Below the pieces are notes generated by a model. It did not search any database and was not told the origin of the DNA. It saw nothing but the letters and a program-made list of their open reading frames with translations. Shown here in pieces: positions 29,655 through 38,500 of a stretch of 64,000 nucleotides of DNA. Position numbers and translations under genes: made by a program. The DNA is from Pseudomonas saxonica (GTDB lineage: Bacteria; Pseudomonadota; Gammaproteobacteria; Pseudomonadales; Pseudomonadaceae), in assembly GCF_007858365.1 (NCBI RefSeq), contig NZ_VFIO01000005.1, forward strand, positions 186,001 through 250,000. The letters are read 5' to 3'. Within the stretch, counting starts at the first letter, position 1; the number at the start of each line of letters is the position of its first letter.

Positions 29655-30125
29655 TTATTTACGATCCACTTTGCTGCTGAGGATGATCGACGTCGTGGTT
29701 TTTTCGACGCCCTCTACGCTGCCGATCTGATCGAGCAATTGATCCAGTTGCTCGGGGGAGTCGCTGCGCAGCCATGCCACATAGTCGAACTCGCCGCTCA
29801 CCGCACATAGCTGTTGCACCTGAGCCATTGCGCTCAAGCGTCGCACCACATCTTTGCCGGAGCGGGGCTGCACCGTGATCCCTACATAGGCTTGCAAACC
29901 GCCATCGATCAGGCGTTGGCCCAAACGCACGCCGTATCCGGTGATCACCTTGGTCTTCTCCAGTCGTGCCAAGCGCGAGGTCACCGTTGTGCGCGCGATG
30001 CCCAGCTGACGAGCCAGCATCGCCACGCTTTCACGGGCATTGAGCTGCAAGGCGGCAATCAATTGACGGTCGATTTCATCCAGCGCGGGTGGGCGAGTAT
30101 CGGACAAGGGGGATTCCTGTGGCAT
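29655..30125 (-). CDS. Lrp/AsnC-family transcriptional regulator
   Basis: A 156-residue protein with an N-terminal helix-turn-helix (MLARQLGIARTTVTSRLARLE, residues about 36-56) and a C-terminal ligand-binding RAM domain. Proteins of this family sense amino acids. It lies upstream of davBA on the same strand and is a plausible regulator of lysine breakdown, though this is inferred from position only. The start MPQESPLSDTRPP follows TCGCTC without a strong site. Confidence 0.9.
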   Translation of the reverse strand: MPQESPLSDTRPPALDEIDRQLIAALQLNARESVAMLARQLGIARTTVTSRLARLEKTKVITGYGVRLGQRLIDGGLQAYVGITVQPRSGKDVVRRLSAMAQVQQLCAVSGEFDYVAWLRSDSPEQLDQLLDQIGSVEGVEKTTTSIILSSKVDRK

Positions 30126-30234
30126 GAGCGATGTGGATGTTCATGGTACAGGGCTGTCGGTGATTGCGCTTTGCAGCTGAGCGAGCCTATGCAGGCAAGC
30201 TCTGCCAAGTTCCCCTTACGTGGAATTCAGGAAC

Positions 30235-30333
30235 TCACAACGATTGATCCCAGTTAGTCATCAAGAAACTGAACACAGCAAACGCAATAAAAATAATCAA
30301 AAACACATGTCCCTTTTTAACTTTGCTTTTCAT
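30235..30333 (-). CDS. 32-residue predicted membrane peptide
   Basis: The frame runs MKSKVKKGHVFLIIFIAFAV then FSFLMTNWDQSL. It has a basic N-terminus and one hydrophobic segment (residues 10-25), so it should insert in the inner membrane with a cytoplasmic N-terminus. The ATG at 30333 is preceded by AAAGGAG at good distance. No family is recognised. It lies between the Lrp-type gene and the tRNA-flanking region. The strong ribosome binding site and amphipathic layout argue that it is real. Confidence 0.65.
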   Translation of the reverse strand: MKSKVKKGHVFLIIFIAFAVFSFLMTNWDQSL

Positions 30334-30754
30334 TCCATCTCCTTTAGGTTCCGCGCCCGCTTTATGCCTGACCCATGCCAGGCACTTATAGTCCGAGGCC
30401 GGAAAACGTCATATGTGATTGTGTGGTAGGCCATTGTGCAAATCACTTCTCAAGGCCCGTAACCCCAAAGGCCGCTTCTGTAGCTTCCGATATCTAAGCC
30501 TGAGGGCCTGCGGGCCATGTGCAGCGTCCGCTATCCACCCCATGTGCGAACGCTGCGCAGCGTTGAACTCTAGCCTATTTTGTATTTTTTTCCCGTGTGC
30601 ACAGGGACGTCGAGACCTGTCCTGCGCATCACGCCGGGCATGGAAGGACGGTTGAGGTGTAGCCATAGGGGAGGGGATTGCGGGGGGGGGGCGAACCGGC
30701 ACTTTGCCTGCTTGGTAGGGGTGGAGCGTAGGACTGTAAAGACAGTGACCACTC
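30334..30754. other. gene-poor region left of the prophage
   Basis: About 420 bp. It holds a perfect palindrome AACGCTGCGCAGCGTT at 30549-30564, a run of ten G at 30682-30691, and GC-rich inverted pieces such as GGGCCTGCGGGCC. Before phage insertion this was the 3' flank of the tRNA-Ile gene. Short open frames on both strands have no recognisable product and look like noise. Confidence 0.5.
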
Positions 30755-30837
30755 CAGAAACACGAAAGCCGCGCAGTGCGCGGCTTTGAGTATGGTGGGC
30801 CCAGTAGGACTCGAACCTACGACCAAGGGATTATGAG
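30755..30837. repeat. attL, 83-bp direct repeat
   Basis: Identical to 60981-61063. It includes the tRNA terminator hairpin (30765-30787) and the last 45 bases of tRNA-Ile, which are the chromosome's original 3' end, displaced by the phage. Confidence 0.95.
30793..30837 (-). pseudogene. tRNA-Ile(CAU) 3' fragment
   Basis: 45 bases matching the 3' part of the intact tRNA at 61019-61095, ending within the anticodon stem region, including the encoded CCA. It has no 5' half and is not a functional tRNA. Confidence 0.93.
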
Positions 30838-30931
30838 CCCGTATAAAAGGCCATTAAGCATTGATGGTCTTCAATAAAATCAGGCTTTTATTCGTTTTTT
30901 GTTCATATGTGCCGGATACACTTCCCGCTGC

Positions 30932-30950
30932 TGTGGACGCTTTGTGGACG
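30932..30950 (+). other. left arm-type repeat near attL
   Basis: TGTGGACGCTTTGTGGACG, two TGTGGACG copies 11 bp apart, 95 bp inside attL. The same 19 bases occur at 60917-60935 inside attR. A likely integrase arm site. Confidence 0.65.
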
Positions 30951-31276
30951 GTCTCGGTACACCTCTTTGCACGCTGCTGAAAACCCTTTCACTTTGTGCA
31001 AACTCTCCCACCCTTACAGGCCCTGCAGCGGGTCTAGCTCAACGCCTTGTTTTCAGTACTCGTCTGTTTGCACAAAAAACCTACGCAAAGCCCGTCGGCG
31101 GGAGGGGGATAAGTGCTTTTCTCAACAGTTTTTTTTGGAAAAGAAAATTTGAGGGGCGCAGTTTTACCTAGAGAACCAATCAGGTGTAAGGTTAGAGCTG
31201 CGCCGTCATAGATGCCTCTATTGCTCCTAAGGCTGGCAGTAGGATCCTATCTAATGCTTATAATATGGATGTGCAT

Positions 31277-32284
31277 ATGGGAAAAATATCAGTTGGCGTT
31301 GATAGAGACTTGGTAGTCAAACGCTATATGTCGCTTGGGAAATTTGAAAGTCTAATCAACTCAGGAAGCTTATACTTTTCCCGATTCGATCGCTTTACAG
31401 ACAAGCTAGAGGGGGGAATAAGTAGCCAGAACTATCCAGACGTCAGTGTTTCTGCTGAGCTTTTTGACCTAACAATTAATTATAGGGCCAGCGATCCTGC
31501 ATCCCCTGAAAAGACACAGGCCGAAAAAAGAATCAATGAAATAAACAATGAAACCTTCGAAGGAATATTTGGTAGCGAAAAAAAACTGGATGGCGACTCC
31601 TACCTACAACTGGTCAGCTCTTGGCTATACGCAAACTGCTGGACTGATCTTGATCATGAATGCGACGCAATGTGGTCTCTTTATGGTATTACCGGAGTGG
31701 GATGCAATCATGTCGAATGCTGTCCACAATGTGAAAGTACTCATGGAATGTCCGTATGCATTGAAACTACAATAGGCGCTATCTTAGACAACTTAGAACT
31801 AGATGAGCGTTATAACCTATCAATCCAAAAGGTTGATTATATCGACCATAAGAAAATAAAATTTGAGGCTCACGAGCTGAGCACCAAACCTTTCTTTTCA
31901 AAAGCCCGGCATTTCAGCTATGAAAATGAAGTTCGACTCATGCTATGGCCGGATAGAAGCGACATCAGCTTCAGCTATGTTTATCAACAGAGCACGGTAA
32001 ATGATAAAAAAAGCGTTGAGCTGAAAATCAAGAATATGAGCTCATTTATCAACAAGATAATTTTATCTCCAATCCCCGCCAAGAAAAGTGCACAACTCCG
32101 CACTACGCACTACGAGGCTCATCAATCAAATTTAGGATTAAAAGATAGCCTTGCCAATTGCATCTTGAGAGAAAAAGTCCAAACTCTCTGCTCTGCTAAC
32201 TCATTGTTCGTTGAGATACTTGATTCAGATTTAAATCAAGTTGTTACGAGCGACTGCTACACATTCATGGATGATTTTAAATAA
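31277..32284 (+). CDS. DUF2971-like cargo protein
   Basis: A 335-residue protein, AT-rich compared with the phage genes beside it and facing the late operon. The N-terminal VVKRYMSLGKFESLINSGSL with FSRFDRFTDKLEG, the central ANCWTDLDHECDAMWSLYG and the later SKARHFSYENEVRLMLW follow the pattern of DUF2971 proteins; CNHVECCPQCEST adds a cysteine cluster that could bind metal. No signal peptide. A TATAAT box ends at 31264, so the transcript probably starts after the ATG at 31265; I therefore prefer ATG 31277. It is a lysogenic-conversion or defence candidate by position. Molecular function unknown. Confidence 0.7.
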   Translation: MGKISVGVDRDLVVKRYMSLGKFESLINSGSLYFSRFDRFTDKLEGGISSQNYPDVSVSAELFDLTINYRASDPASPEKTQAEKRINEINNETFEGIFGSEKKLDGDSYLQLVSSWLYANCWTDLDHECDAMWSLYGITGVGCNHVECCPQCESTHGMSVCIETTIGAILDNLELDERYNLSIQKVDYIDHKKIKFEAHELSTKPFFSKARHFSYENEVRLMLWPDRSDISFSYVYQQSTVNDKKSVELKIKNMSSFINKIILSPIPAKKSAQLRTTHYEAHQSNLGLKDSLANCILREKVQTLCSANSLFVEILDSDLNQVVTSDCYTFMDDFK

Positions 32285-32322
32285 TCTATTCGACATGCCG
32301 CGCACCAAAAACAAACTAATGA

Positions 32323-33294
32323 TTAGTGAGTAATTGGTTGAAGCGTTTCTGCGAGTTCTGAAACTGACTTCGCGCAACTGATGAAAGCGGCGGCGTTGCT
32401 GGGTACTGGCGTCGGCCCATGCGTATGCCCCGCCAGCTGCACATTCATCTCCTGCACCAACTCAAGTAAATCACACAGCACCTGCAAAACATTCACACCT
32501 TCGGAGCCCAACCATGTCTTGGGCGACACATACCGTTGGCTGATCGCAGCCATACTCGTCTTCATGCCCTCTATTCGCTCCTCCATATCCCCGCCCACCA
32601 TGGCGTTGTGCTTCTGCCCCACGACCAAGTTCAAGTCCCGCCCGGTCGCTTGGTGCAAATCATCCACAGCCGCCAAGCTCGCAGCCCCGCCCGACAGCAG
32701 CTTGAGCGCGCCCAGCGCTTCTATTTTCTTGATCCCACCCACTAACTCGGTTGAATGATCGTCCACCGTCATGGTGTGGTTTTGGAAGGTCTCGGTGTTA
32801 TCCAGGGCTTCCACTTCGCGCTCGATCGCTTTGTCCTGGATCTTGCCGTCGGTTTGGCGCAGCCAGTTGCCGTCGGCATCGACCCGTTGCTGGCACGCTT
32901 CGCTGTGCTGCCACACCTGATCCCCTTTCGGGACTTTGGGCATGCTGAGGCCGTGCGGGAGGATGGTTTGGATGTAAGGCTTGTTCGGCAGGCCGTAGGC
33001 GAAGCACACCACGACTTGAGTCCCTTCTTCGGGGAAGGCGTAGATGCCCATTTCTTCGCCGCCAGTCGGCAATGGCAGCGGGACTCCGGCCAAGATTGGC
33101 AGTTGGGTGTCTGGCTCGCCATCTGGCCCCATGACCTCGATGTCGACCGCGTAGCGCGGGCGGAAGTCGTCGCAGATCCCGGCGCCGCTAGGGGCATCGG
33201 CCACGGCCACGACCCGGGCAAAGCGCGGCAGGTGGTAACCGCCTGAGAGTTCGGGGAATTGTCGTTCTACGCTACGGCGGATTGCGTCGTCCAT
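32323..33294 (-). CDS. phage baseplate spike (gpV/Gp5-like)
   Basis: A 323-residue protein at the distal end of the late operon. After MDDAIRRSVERQFPELSGG comes an OB-fold-like segment (RYAVDIEVMGPDGEPD, PLPTGGEEMGIYAFPEEGTQVVV) typical of spike proteins that puncture the outer membrane, and a late GHTHGPTPVPS motif that is seen at metal-binding spike tips. ATG 33294 overlaps the upstream gene by 28 bp. The longer frame lies within that gene. The call rests on family resemblance and place. Confidence 0.8.
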   Translation of the reverse strand: MDDAIRRSVERQFPELSGGYHLPRFARVVAVADAPSGAGICDDFRPRYAVDIEVMGPDGEPDTQLPILAGVPLPLPTGGEEMGIYAFPEEGTQVVVCFAYGLPNKPYIQTILPHGLSMPKVPKGDQVWQHSEACQQRVDADGNWLRQTDGKIQDKAIEREVEALDNTETFQNHTMTVDDHSTELVGGIKKIEALGALKLLSGGAASLAAVDDLHQATGRDLNLVVGQKHNAMVGGDMEERIEGMKTSMAAISQRYVSPKTWLGSEGVNVLQVLCDLLELVQEMNVQLAGHTHGPTPVPSNAAAFISCAKSVSELAETLQPITH

Positions 33295-33971
33295 CGGATG
33301 GCCATTTGGTTGTCGACGAGGGCCACACTGGTGATGCGCTCGCCTTGATTGATTGTTGCACCTGGTCGCAACCCGGGAAGGGCCGCGATCAGTGCGCTTT
33401 GATTGCCCTGGTAGCCGTCGAACAGCTCGGCAGGCAGTTGTAGCGGCGCTCGCACGCCAAAGAAGCTGTCGGCCCAACTGCCCACAAACACTTCACCGTC
33501 GCCTTGCTGCTGCCAGATGAAGTCGGGGATGTTGAACACGCGGGCCATGCTGTCCATCGCCTGATAACCCGCCGCCAGGCTGTAGAAAAACGGGGCTTTT
33601 ACGCTGGCGTACGCTTGTGCCGGCACACGAAAACGCAGGCCGGTGTGTTGGCTGATTTCGGTCAGCACGGCTCGCAGATCCACGTGACGCAGGTTCAGCG
33701 GCAGCGGTTTGGCAAGGATCGCGGCCATCTCACGGCAGAACAGCACTTGCTGGACGCTGTTAGCAGCGGTGCAGCGCTCGACGTAGCCGATGAAGTGGCG
33801 TTGCAGCGTGCTTTCGTTGTAGCCGATGTCGAGTGTGACAAGCCCCCTCACGGGGGCAGCGGCTTGAATGGTGAACGTGGCCCGGCCCGGGCTTTTCAAG
33901 TCCAGCCGAACCTCGTCTTTGACCAAGGCCACCGGCTCGCCGTTGATGCTGAGTATCTTGTGCAGTTTCAT
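33267..33971 (-). CDS. phage baseplate hub protein (gpD-like)
   Basis: A 234-residue protein. It begins MKLHKILSINGEPVALVKDE, then DLKSPGRATFTIQA, and YLLFCREM-like VQQVLFCREMAAIL, which fit tail hub proteins of the HP1/K139 group that sit between tube and spike. The ATG at 33971 overlaps the previous gene by 5 bp. Order (hub before spike) agrees with the function. Sequence evidence alone is modest. Confidence 0.6.
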   Translation of the reverse strand: MKLHKILSINGEPVALVKDEVRLDLKSPGRATFTIQAAAPVRGLVTLDIGYNESTLQRHFIGYVERCTAANSVQQVLFCREMAAILAKPLPLNLRHVDLRAVLTEISQHTGLRFRVPAQAYASVKAPFFYSLAAGYQAMDSMARVFNIPDFIWQQQGDGEVFVGSWADSFFGVRAPLQLPAELFDGYQGNQSALIAALPGLRPGATINQGERITSVALVDNQMAIRWTTQSAVA

Positions 33972-34522
33972 GCGCCACTCACCCCGCCCAACCAACCATC
34001 GACCTTTTTCAACGTGGCTTCAAAGCCTGTCAGTGGTTGCTCGCCTTCGGCCGAATCGGCGCCGGTACCGCCGCCACCTCCCACCGTAGCGCCCGGGCCG
34101 GATTGCGCCTTGACCCCATTGGCCGGGCGCCGCCCTTCGACTTTCTGCGGGTTGGAGACTTTTTCGCTCAGGGTAAACTGAATCCGCCAGGCACTGAGGG
34201 TGTCGTCTTCCCGGGCGCTGACGCCTTCGGAAAACTCCACCTGACGGATGCCGAAAGCGCTCGCGGTGTCATTCACGACCCGATAGGTTTTGAGCTGGCC
34301 ACCACCTTCAGTGGCTTCGGCCATCCGCATCAGATCGCGAAGTTGCACCTGGTCAACGTAGGGAATCATCATCGAAGCGGTCAGGGTCTTGGGCTTAAAG
34401 CCCTTGTGCGCGGTTTCGGTGTTGCTGGTCTGGCCCGACATGTCAGCGGCTTCAATCCGCATATTCGCTGTGATTTTCAGGTTTTTGCCGCGCACCTGTT
34501 CGCCATCGAGTAGCAGCGTCAT
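33968..34522 (-). CDS. phage tail/baseplate protein of unknown role
   Basis: A 184-residue protein starting MTLLLDGEQVRGKNLKITAN. A structured N-terminal part (to about residue 130: KTLTASMMIPYVDQVQLRDL, EGGGQLKTYRVVNDTASAFG) is followed by a flexible Gly/Pro-rich stretch GATVGGGGGTGAD and a short C-terminal helix. This looks like a baseplate-initiator or hub-linked protein conserved in K139-like phages. ATG 34522 overlaps the upstream gene by 4 bp (ATGA). Confidence 0.6.
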   Translation of the reverse strand: MTLLLDGEQVRGKNLKITANMRIEAADMSGQTSNTETAHKGFKPKTLTASMMIPYVDQVQLRDLMRMAEATEGGGQLKTYRVVNDTASAFGIRQVEFSEGVSAREDDTLSAWRIQFTLSEKVSNPQKVEGRRPANGVKAQSGPGATVGGGGGTGADSAEGEQPLTGFEATLKKVDGWLGGVSGA

Positions 34523-35442
34523 AGGCCCACCAGTTCGCGCACAAAGCTCAAGCCCTGTTCCGACCCCACCAGCAACACACCGGCACACAGCACCCACTCA
34601 TGCCCTGGGGCTTCTTCCTTCAACAGATCCCGGCGCAAGTCGCTGGCTGTGCCCGGGCCGATCATCCGCGCGCGCAGGCTGCTGTCGGCATGGCCGCTGG
34701 CGAGCAAGGCCTTAAGGTCGTTCAGTTGCTGGTCGCGCCCTTGCTGCTGCGCCACTTTGCGTTTGGCCAGTGCCACCAGATCGCTCATTGGCGAGCTGTC
34801 AGCCGCGTAGCTCTCCAACACCGCCAGTTGGCCAGACATGGATTGTTTGGCGGCCTTGAGCAACGTGCACCGCTCCAACGGCAACGCCTGCCAGCGCGGC
34901 AATGTCCCGGCGCTGGGCAATTCCCACTTTTCGGTTTCCAGTTTTGACAGGTGCCGCGCCCGGCGTTCGGCGCGCACCAGGTCAGGCATCGGCAGCAACG
35001 CATTGAACCGGGACAAGCTTTCGGCTAACTGATCGAGACGAGTCGCCAGAAACATCAAGCACAAGGCGTACTGCGGCCCATCCGGGCGGCTGGCATCGCT
35101 GACATCCGCCAGTTTGTTCGCCAGTTGCTGCACCAGGTTCGGTGCTGACAGAAAGCGCTGGTAGCCCGTGCCTTGGCCCACGCCGCTTTGAAACGGCGTC
35201 ACCACCAGACAGGCCGGGGCTTCACCCATCTGTTGGGTCAGCGCCGATCGGCCCGCATCGATCGCGCCTTGGGCCGCCGCACCCACCGGCCCCGGGTTGG
35301 TACTGGTCATGCCGTCCAGCCCGCTCAAGCGCAGCGCCGTGCTGACTAACTCGCCGCTGGCCAGATCCTTGGCCGTGCTCAATTGGCCCATCCATTGGGT
35401 GGCTTGCTCGGGCCAGCGTAGGGTTACGGGTGCCCACGTCAT
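34519..35442 (-). CDS. conserved phage protein, unknown function
   Basis: A 307-residue protein with alternating helical segments (for example LVQQLANKLADVS, LATRLDQLAESLSRFNALLP, LVALAKRKVAQQQGRDQQLND) and a C-terminal GHEWVLCAGVLLVGSEQGLSFVRELVGL. I do not recognise a family. Its place between fibre-assembly and hub genes, with 4-bp overlaps on both sides, makes it part of the tail module. It could act in baseplate assembly. Confidence 0.6.
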   Translation of the reverse strand: MTWAPVTLRWPEQATQWMGQLSTAKDLASGELVSTALRLSGLDGMTSTNPGPVGAAAQGAIDAGRSALTQQMGEAPACLVVTPFQSGVGQGTGYQRFLSAPNLVQQLANKLADVSDASRPDGPQYALCLMFLATRLDQLAESLSRFNALLPMPDLVRAERRARHLSKLETEKWELPSAGTLPRWQALPLERCTLLKAAKQSMSGQLAVLESYAADSSPMSDLVALAKRKVAQQQGRDQQLNDLKALLASGHADSSLRARMIGPGTASDLRRDLLKEEAPGHEWVLCAGVLLVGSEQGLSFVRELVGL

Positions 35443-36050
35443 GCTGTTGCCGCCTTGACCTGACCGTTTTCAAGCCAGTCCGGTTCGACAGGTCGTTTGC
35501 TTGAATCCGGGAAGCTCGCGGCTTCTGTCCAGTCGCGCAGGGCCAGACGGAAACCCTGCAACTCGCGGTACTGATCAGCGGACAATGAGGCGGGACGCTC
35601 TGCCTCCAGCTCATCACGGTGGCGAACCACCAGCGCGTCCGTGGTCAGCAGAACACTGTCACGCCATGCCCGCTCACGCACCGCCAGTTCAGTTTTGGTC
35701 AAGGGTGGCGGTGCTTTGGCGACGGGAAACCCTTTCGCATTGGCTTGAATGACTTTGCCCAGTGCCTGCGCCTGCAACAACTCTTGGTGATAGGCGCCGG
35801 TGATTTCCACCAGCTCATTTCGAGGCGGTAAAGAGCACATCGGGTTGGATGCTTCTACCTGGGGCGCATAGGCGCTTTCATCGGGCACTTCAAGTTGTGG
35901 CGCGACCATTTGCCGATCGGGCCATTCCGGATTTTTAACCAGCTTGGTCGGGCGCTTCCAGGCGGGATCGTCCACCAAAATCGTGCGTGGCCCGTGAACC
36001 TCATCCAGATAAAAGCCCAAAGTTTTAGCGTGAAAATAGGTGCTGTTCAT
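35439..36050 (-). CDS. tail fibre assembly / chaperone-like protein
   Basis: A 203-residue protein directly after the fibre gene (1-bp overlap). It has the short N-terminal FHAKTLGFYLDEVHG and the C-terminal LSADQYRELQGFRLALRDWTEA, close to the tail assembly chaperone pattern (PF16778-type: YRxxLRDW). Such proteins help fold or attach fibres. Proline-rich spacers lie in between (VAKAPPPLTK). Confidence 0.65.
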   Translation of the reverse strand: MNSTYFHAKTLGFYLDEVHGPRTILVDDPAWKRPTKLVKNPEWPDRQMVAPQLEVPDESAYAPQVEASNPMCSLPPRNELVEITGAYHQELLQAQALGKVIQANAKGFPVAKAPPPLTKTELAVRERAWRDSVLLTTDALVVRHRDELEAERPASLSADQYRELQGFRLALRDWTEAASFPDSSKRPVEPDWLENGQVKAATA

Positions 36051-37966
36051 CAGTTCCCCACCGCTTCAATGATTAAAGAAAATGCGACGGACTGTATCGG
36101 CCCCCAATCTCCAATCAAAATGCTCACTCGCTGGCGTATCTCCCCGGTGTCGGCGCATTTCCACCATCCGGGAAGACCGACCACCGCCGTGTTGCGTGGC
36201 AGCATGGGTTCAGCAATTAATCGAATAAGATTTTGCGTCTCAGCATGTCGCATATACGGCATGTTCTGATTGTTGCTAATCACGCCTACGTACGAGATTT
36301 GGTCAGCGACAGGCCGCAAAGCAATGCTGGCTAGCATGTCCGGGTGGGTATGATCTCTCCGGGACAGATAAATGAGCCCGTCACTTTTCTCGTCCCGGAA
36401 GTAAGGAAGTTCCGGATTGCCCCCGACCAGCCCTGCCGCCACAATCTGATCGCGAGTGAGCCGTTGACTAAGCAATTCATTGGTTCGCGCCATCGTGTAG
36501 GCGTCAGTGATGCCAAAGCCGCCCAGCGTGGTGGGCTTGCCCCCAAGGTCAGCGTAGTTATGCCCATGATCAGAACGTGATAGACCGACCAGCTCATTGC
36601 TGCCATCGGCGCGCATATACGGATAGCGCACATCGCCCGAAGCAAGACCGACATAGCTAATGCTGTCGCGAAACACCCGCAAATTCAGCAACTCGTCAGT
36701 CTTTGTTTTGGTGTAGGCATCGGTGATGCCGTAGCCGCCAAGGGTGGTCGGTTTATCGCCCAGATCCGAATACTTGTGGCCATGATCGCCCCGGGCCAGA
36801 TGCAACAGTTCGCCGCTTGCCTCGACCCGTACATACGGATAACGCGTGTCACCCGCGACCAACCCCACTGCCGTGATGAAGTCGCGGTCAGGTTTGCCAT
36901 TGATATTCTTTTGCAGCTGTTCGCCCAGGGCTGACAGGGCTTTGGTAAAGACATTGCGCACCACATTCACAGCTTTGGTAGTCGCCAGAATCAAGCTGCT
37001 GTTGCTGTTGTCGTCGTCACTGATGGCATTGGGGATCTGGTCTAGACCGACATCACCTTTCGTGGTCGCCCGTGCCCGCAAGCCTGAATAGTCACCCGTG
37101 CGTGCCGCAAAGTGCTTCACCAGCTCAGTATTGATCGGCTCAACAGCGCGCAGATCCTGAGTGACACTTGAACTCACCAGATCCGCCAACGGCACCAGGT
37201 AATGCCGCGCCCCGCTGCTGTCGCTGTAATCCGCCTTGTCAGCGCCGAACACCACCGTAAACGTGCTCACCACATCACTCAGTTCGCGTTGCAACACCAC
37301 ATCCAGCCAGACTTTGTTCGGTACCGAGGGCACCGCCACCGGCTTGGCCGCAGGTAAATGCAGACGAACACCTTCTACATAGGCCAGCCCCGGCTTGAGT
37401 TGATAGCCCGCCCCGACCTTTTCCAATTGCAGGCCCGTACCGAAGAAGCACGCACGCCCGAAAATATCGCGGTTGCTCAAACGCTCACGCTCATCGATCC
37501 CGTTCAGGCGCACCGTAAAATCGTGCTGCCAGGTACTGGCGTCAATGGTGATGCCGGTCAGCGCTTGGGCGCCGTCGAACACCACCAGAAAGTTGCGGGT
37601 CACGTTGTTGCCGATTTGCAGCGGCGGAATGTTGCGGCGCTTTTGCTGCACCGGTACGTACGCCACGGCCAGCAACACGTTCTCGGCGGTTTCGAGGCCT
37701 ATCCAGTTCCAGTCGAAGTCCCCGATGTCGCTGCCCATCATCAGGCTGTAAACCACCTGATTGGGGTTCACAAAGCCTTTCTGGGTCACGTCGTAGGTGG
37801 CCACGATCTGGCCCACGGGCGGTTTGGCCGCGCCACGGTTTACCGGGCCGTTCGGATTAAGGCCCGGCACGTTGGCCAGCACAAAGCGGCTGACGATCAG
37901 GGGTTGTTGTGCGCCGACTTTCTGCGCGATCAGGCTTTCGCCTGCAAGGGTAATGCTGGCACCCAC
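36050..37966 (-). CDS. tail fibre protein with internal repeats
   Basis: A 638-residue receptor-binding candidate. The N-terminal 280 residues (MGASITLAGESLIAQKVGAQ; DFDWNWIGL) resemble the DUF3751 attachment domain. After about residue 340, a unit of roughly 70 residues recurs: phrases such as GDTRYPYVRVEASGELLHLA and SGDVRYPYMRADGSNELVGL, each with DHGHKY/DHGHNY and ITDAYTK/ITDAYTM. The last unit is divergent and the end differs, as expected of host-range determinants. The start is GTG at 37966 behind AGGAGCC. Confidence 0.8.
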   Translation of the reverse strand: MGASITLAGESLIAQKVGAQQPLIVSRFVLANVPGLNPNGPVNRGAAKPPVGQIVATYDVTQKGFVNPNQVVYSLMMGSDIGDFDWNWIGLETAENVLLAVAYVPVQQKRRNIPPLQIGNNVTRNFLVVFDGAQALTGITIDASTWQHDFTVRLNGIDERERLSNRDIFGRACFFGTGLQLEKVGAGYQLKPGLAYVEGVRLHLPAAKPVAVPSVPNKVWLDVVLQRELSDVVSTFTVVFGADKADYSDSSGARHYLVPLADLVSSSVTQDLRAVEPINTELVKHFAARTGDYSGLRARATTKGDVGLDQIPNAISDDDNSNSSLILATTKAVNVVRNVFTKALSALGEQLQKNINGKPDRDFITAVGLVAGDTRYPYVRVEASGELLHLARGDHGHKYSDLGDKPTTLGGYGITDAYTKTKTDELLNLRVFRDSISYVGLASGDVRYPYMRADGSNELVGLSRSDHGHNYADLGGKPTTLGGFGITDAYTMARTNELLSQRLTRDQIVAAGLVGGNPELPYFRDEKSDGLIYLSRRDHTHPDMLASIALRPVADQISYVGVISNNQNMPYMRHAETQNLIRLIAEPMLPRNTAVVGLPGWWKCADTGEIRQRVSILIGDWGPIQSVAFSLIIEAVGN

Positions 37967-37975
37967 GGGAGGCTC

Positions 37976-38500
37976 CTACAGGCTGGCAACCAGCGTTTGC
38001 TGGTCGTCGTTAAAGTCCACCGCGACGATGCGCAGCGACACAGGGGTAATGGTCACAAAGTCATAACGGCGGCACGTGCGCCCGTACTGTTGGATCAGCA
38101 CGCGCATCAGCTCCGGGTTTTGCGACAGTTGCGAGTCGGAGAGGCGCAGCAGCACCACGTCCCAGTCCCGATCGGGCAAACGCTCGTCGATCTCGACGTA
38201 ACCGACGCCCAAGCGTTGAAGGATGCGTTTCAGGCCCGCCGTACTGCCCGCGTCCACGGCATTGATAAAAGCGAACTTGACCCGCAGCCGGTACAAACTT
38301 TCTGGCTCGCCCTTGAAGCGGCTAATGTCGCGCTGCCAGGCCAGCAGATCGAGCACAGTCAGGTGGCAGGTTTCGGCGTCCATTTGCAGCAGGGGCCACT
38401 GCAACCAGCCCTCCACCTTGTCCCACCAGGACTGACCTGCGGCCTTGAGTTTGGTCAGCTGCGGGCCGTCCAGCCAGAACGGCAACTTGAGTTTGATCAT
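37976..38500 (-). CDS. phage tail protein I-like baseplate protein
   Basis: A 174-residue protein following baseplate J by a 4-bp overlap. Segments such as LPFWLDGPQLTKLKAAGQSW, LLAWQRDISRFKGEPESLYRLRVKFAF and GLKRILQRLGVGYVEIDE match tail protein I of myophage baseplates, which connects wedge and fibres. Position between J and fibre supports this. Confidence 0.72.
   Translation of the reverse strand: MIKLKLPFWLDGPQLTKLKAAGQSWWDKVEGWLQWPLLQMDAETCHLTVLDLLAWQRDISRFKGEPESLYRLRVKFAFINAVDAGSTAGLKRILQRLGVGYVEIDERLPDRDWDVVLLRLSDSQLSQNPELMRVLIQQYGRTCRRYDFVTITPVSLRIVAVDFNDDQQTLVASL

Noticed and set aside
30419..30655. Short open frames on both strands next to attL
   Set aside because: No ribosome site, Cys/Arg/Pro-rich products, and overlap with palindromes.
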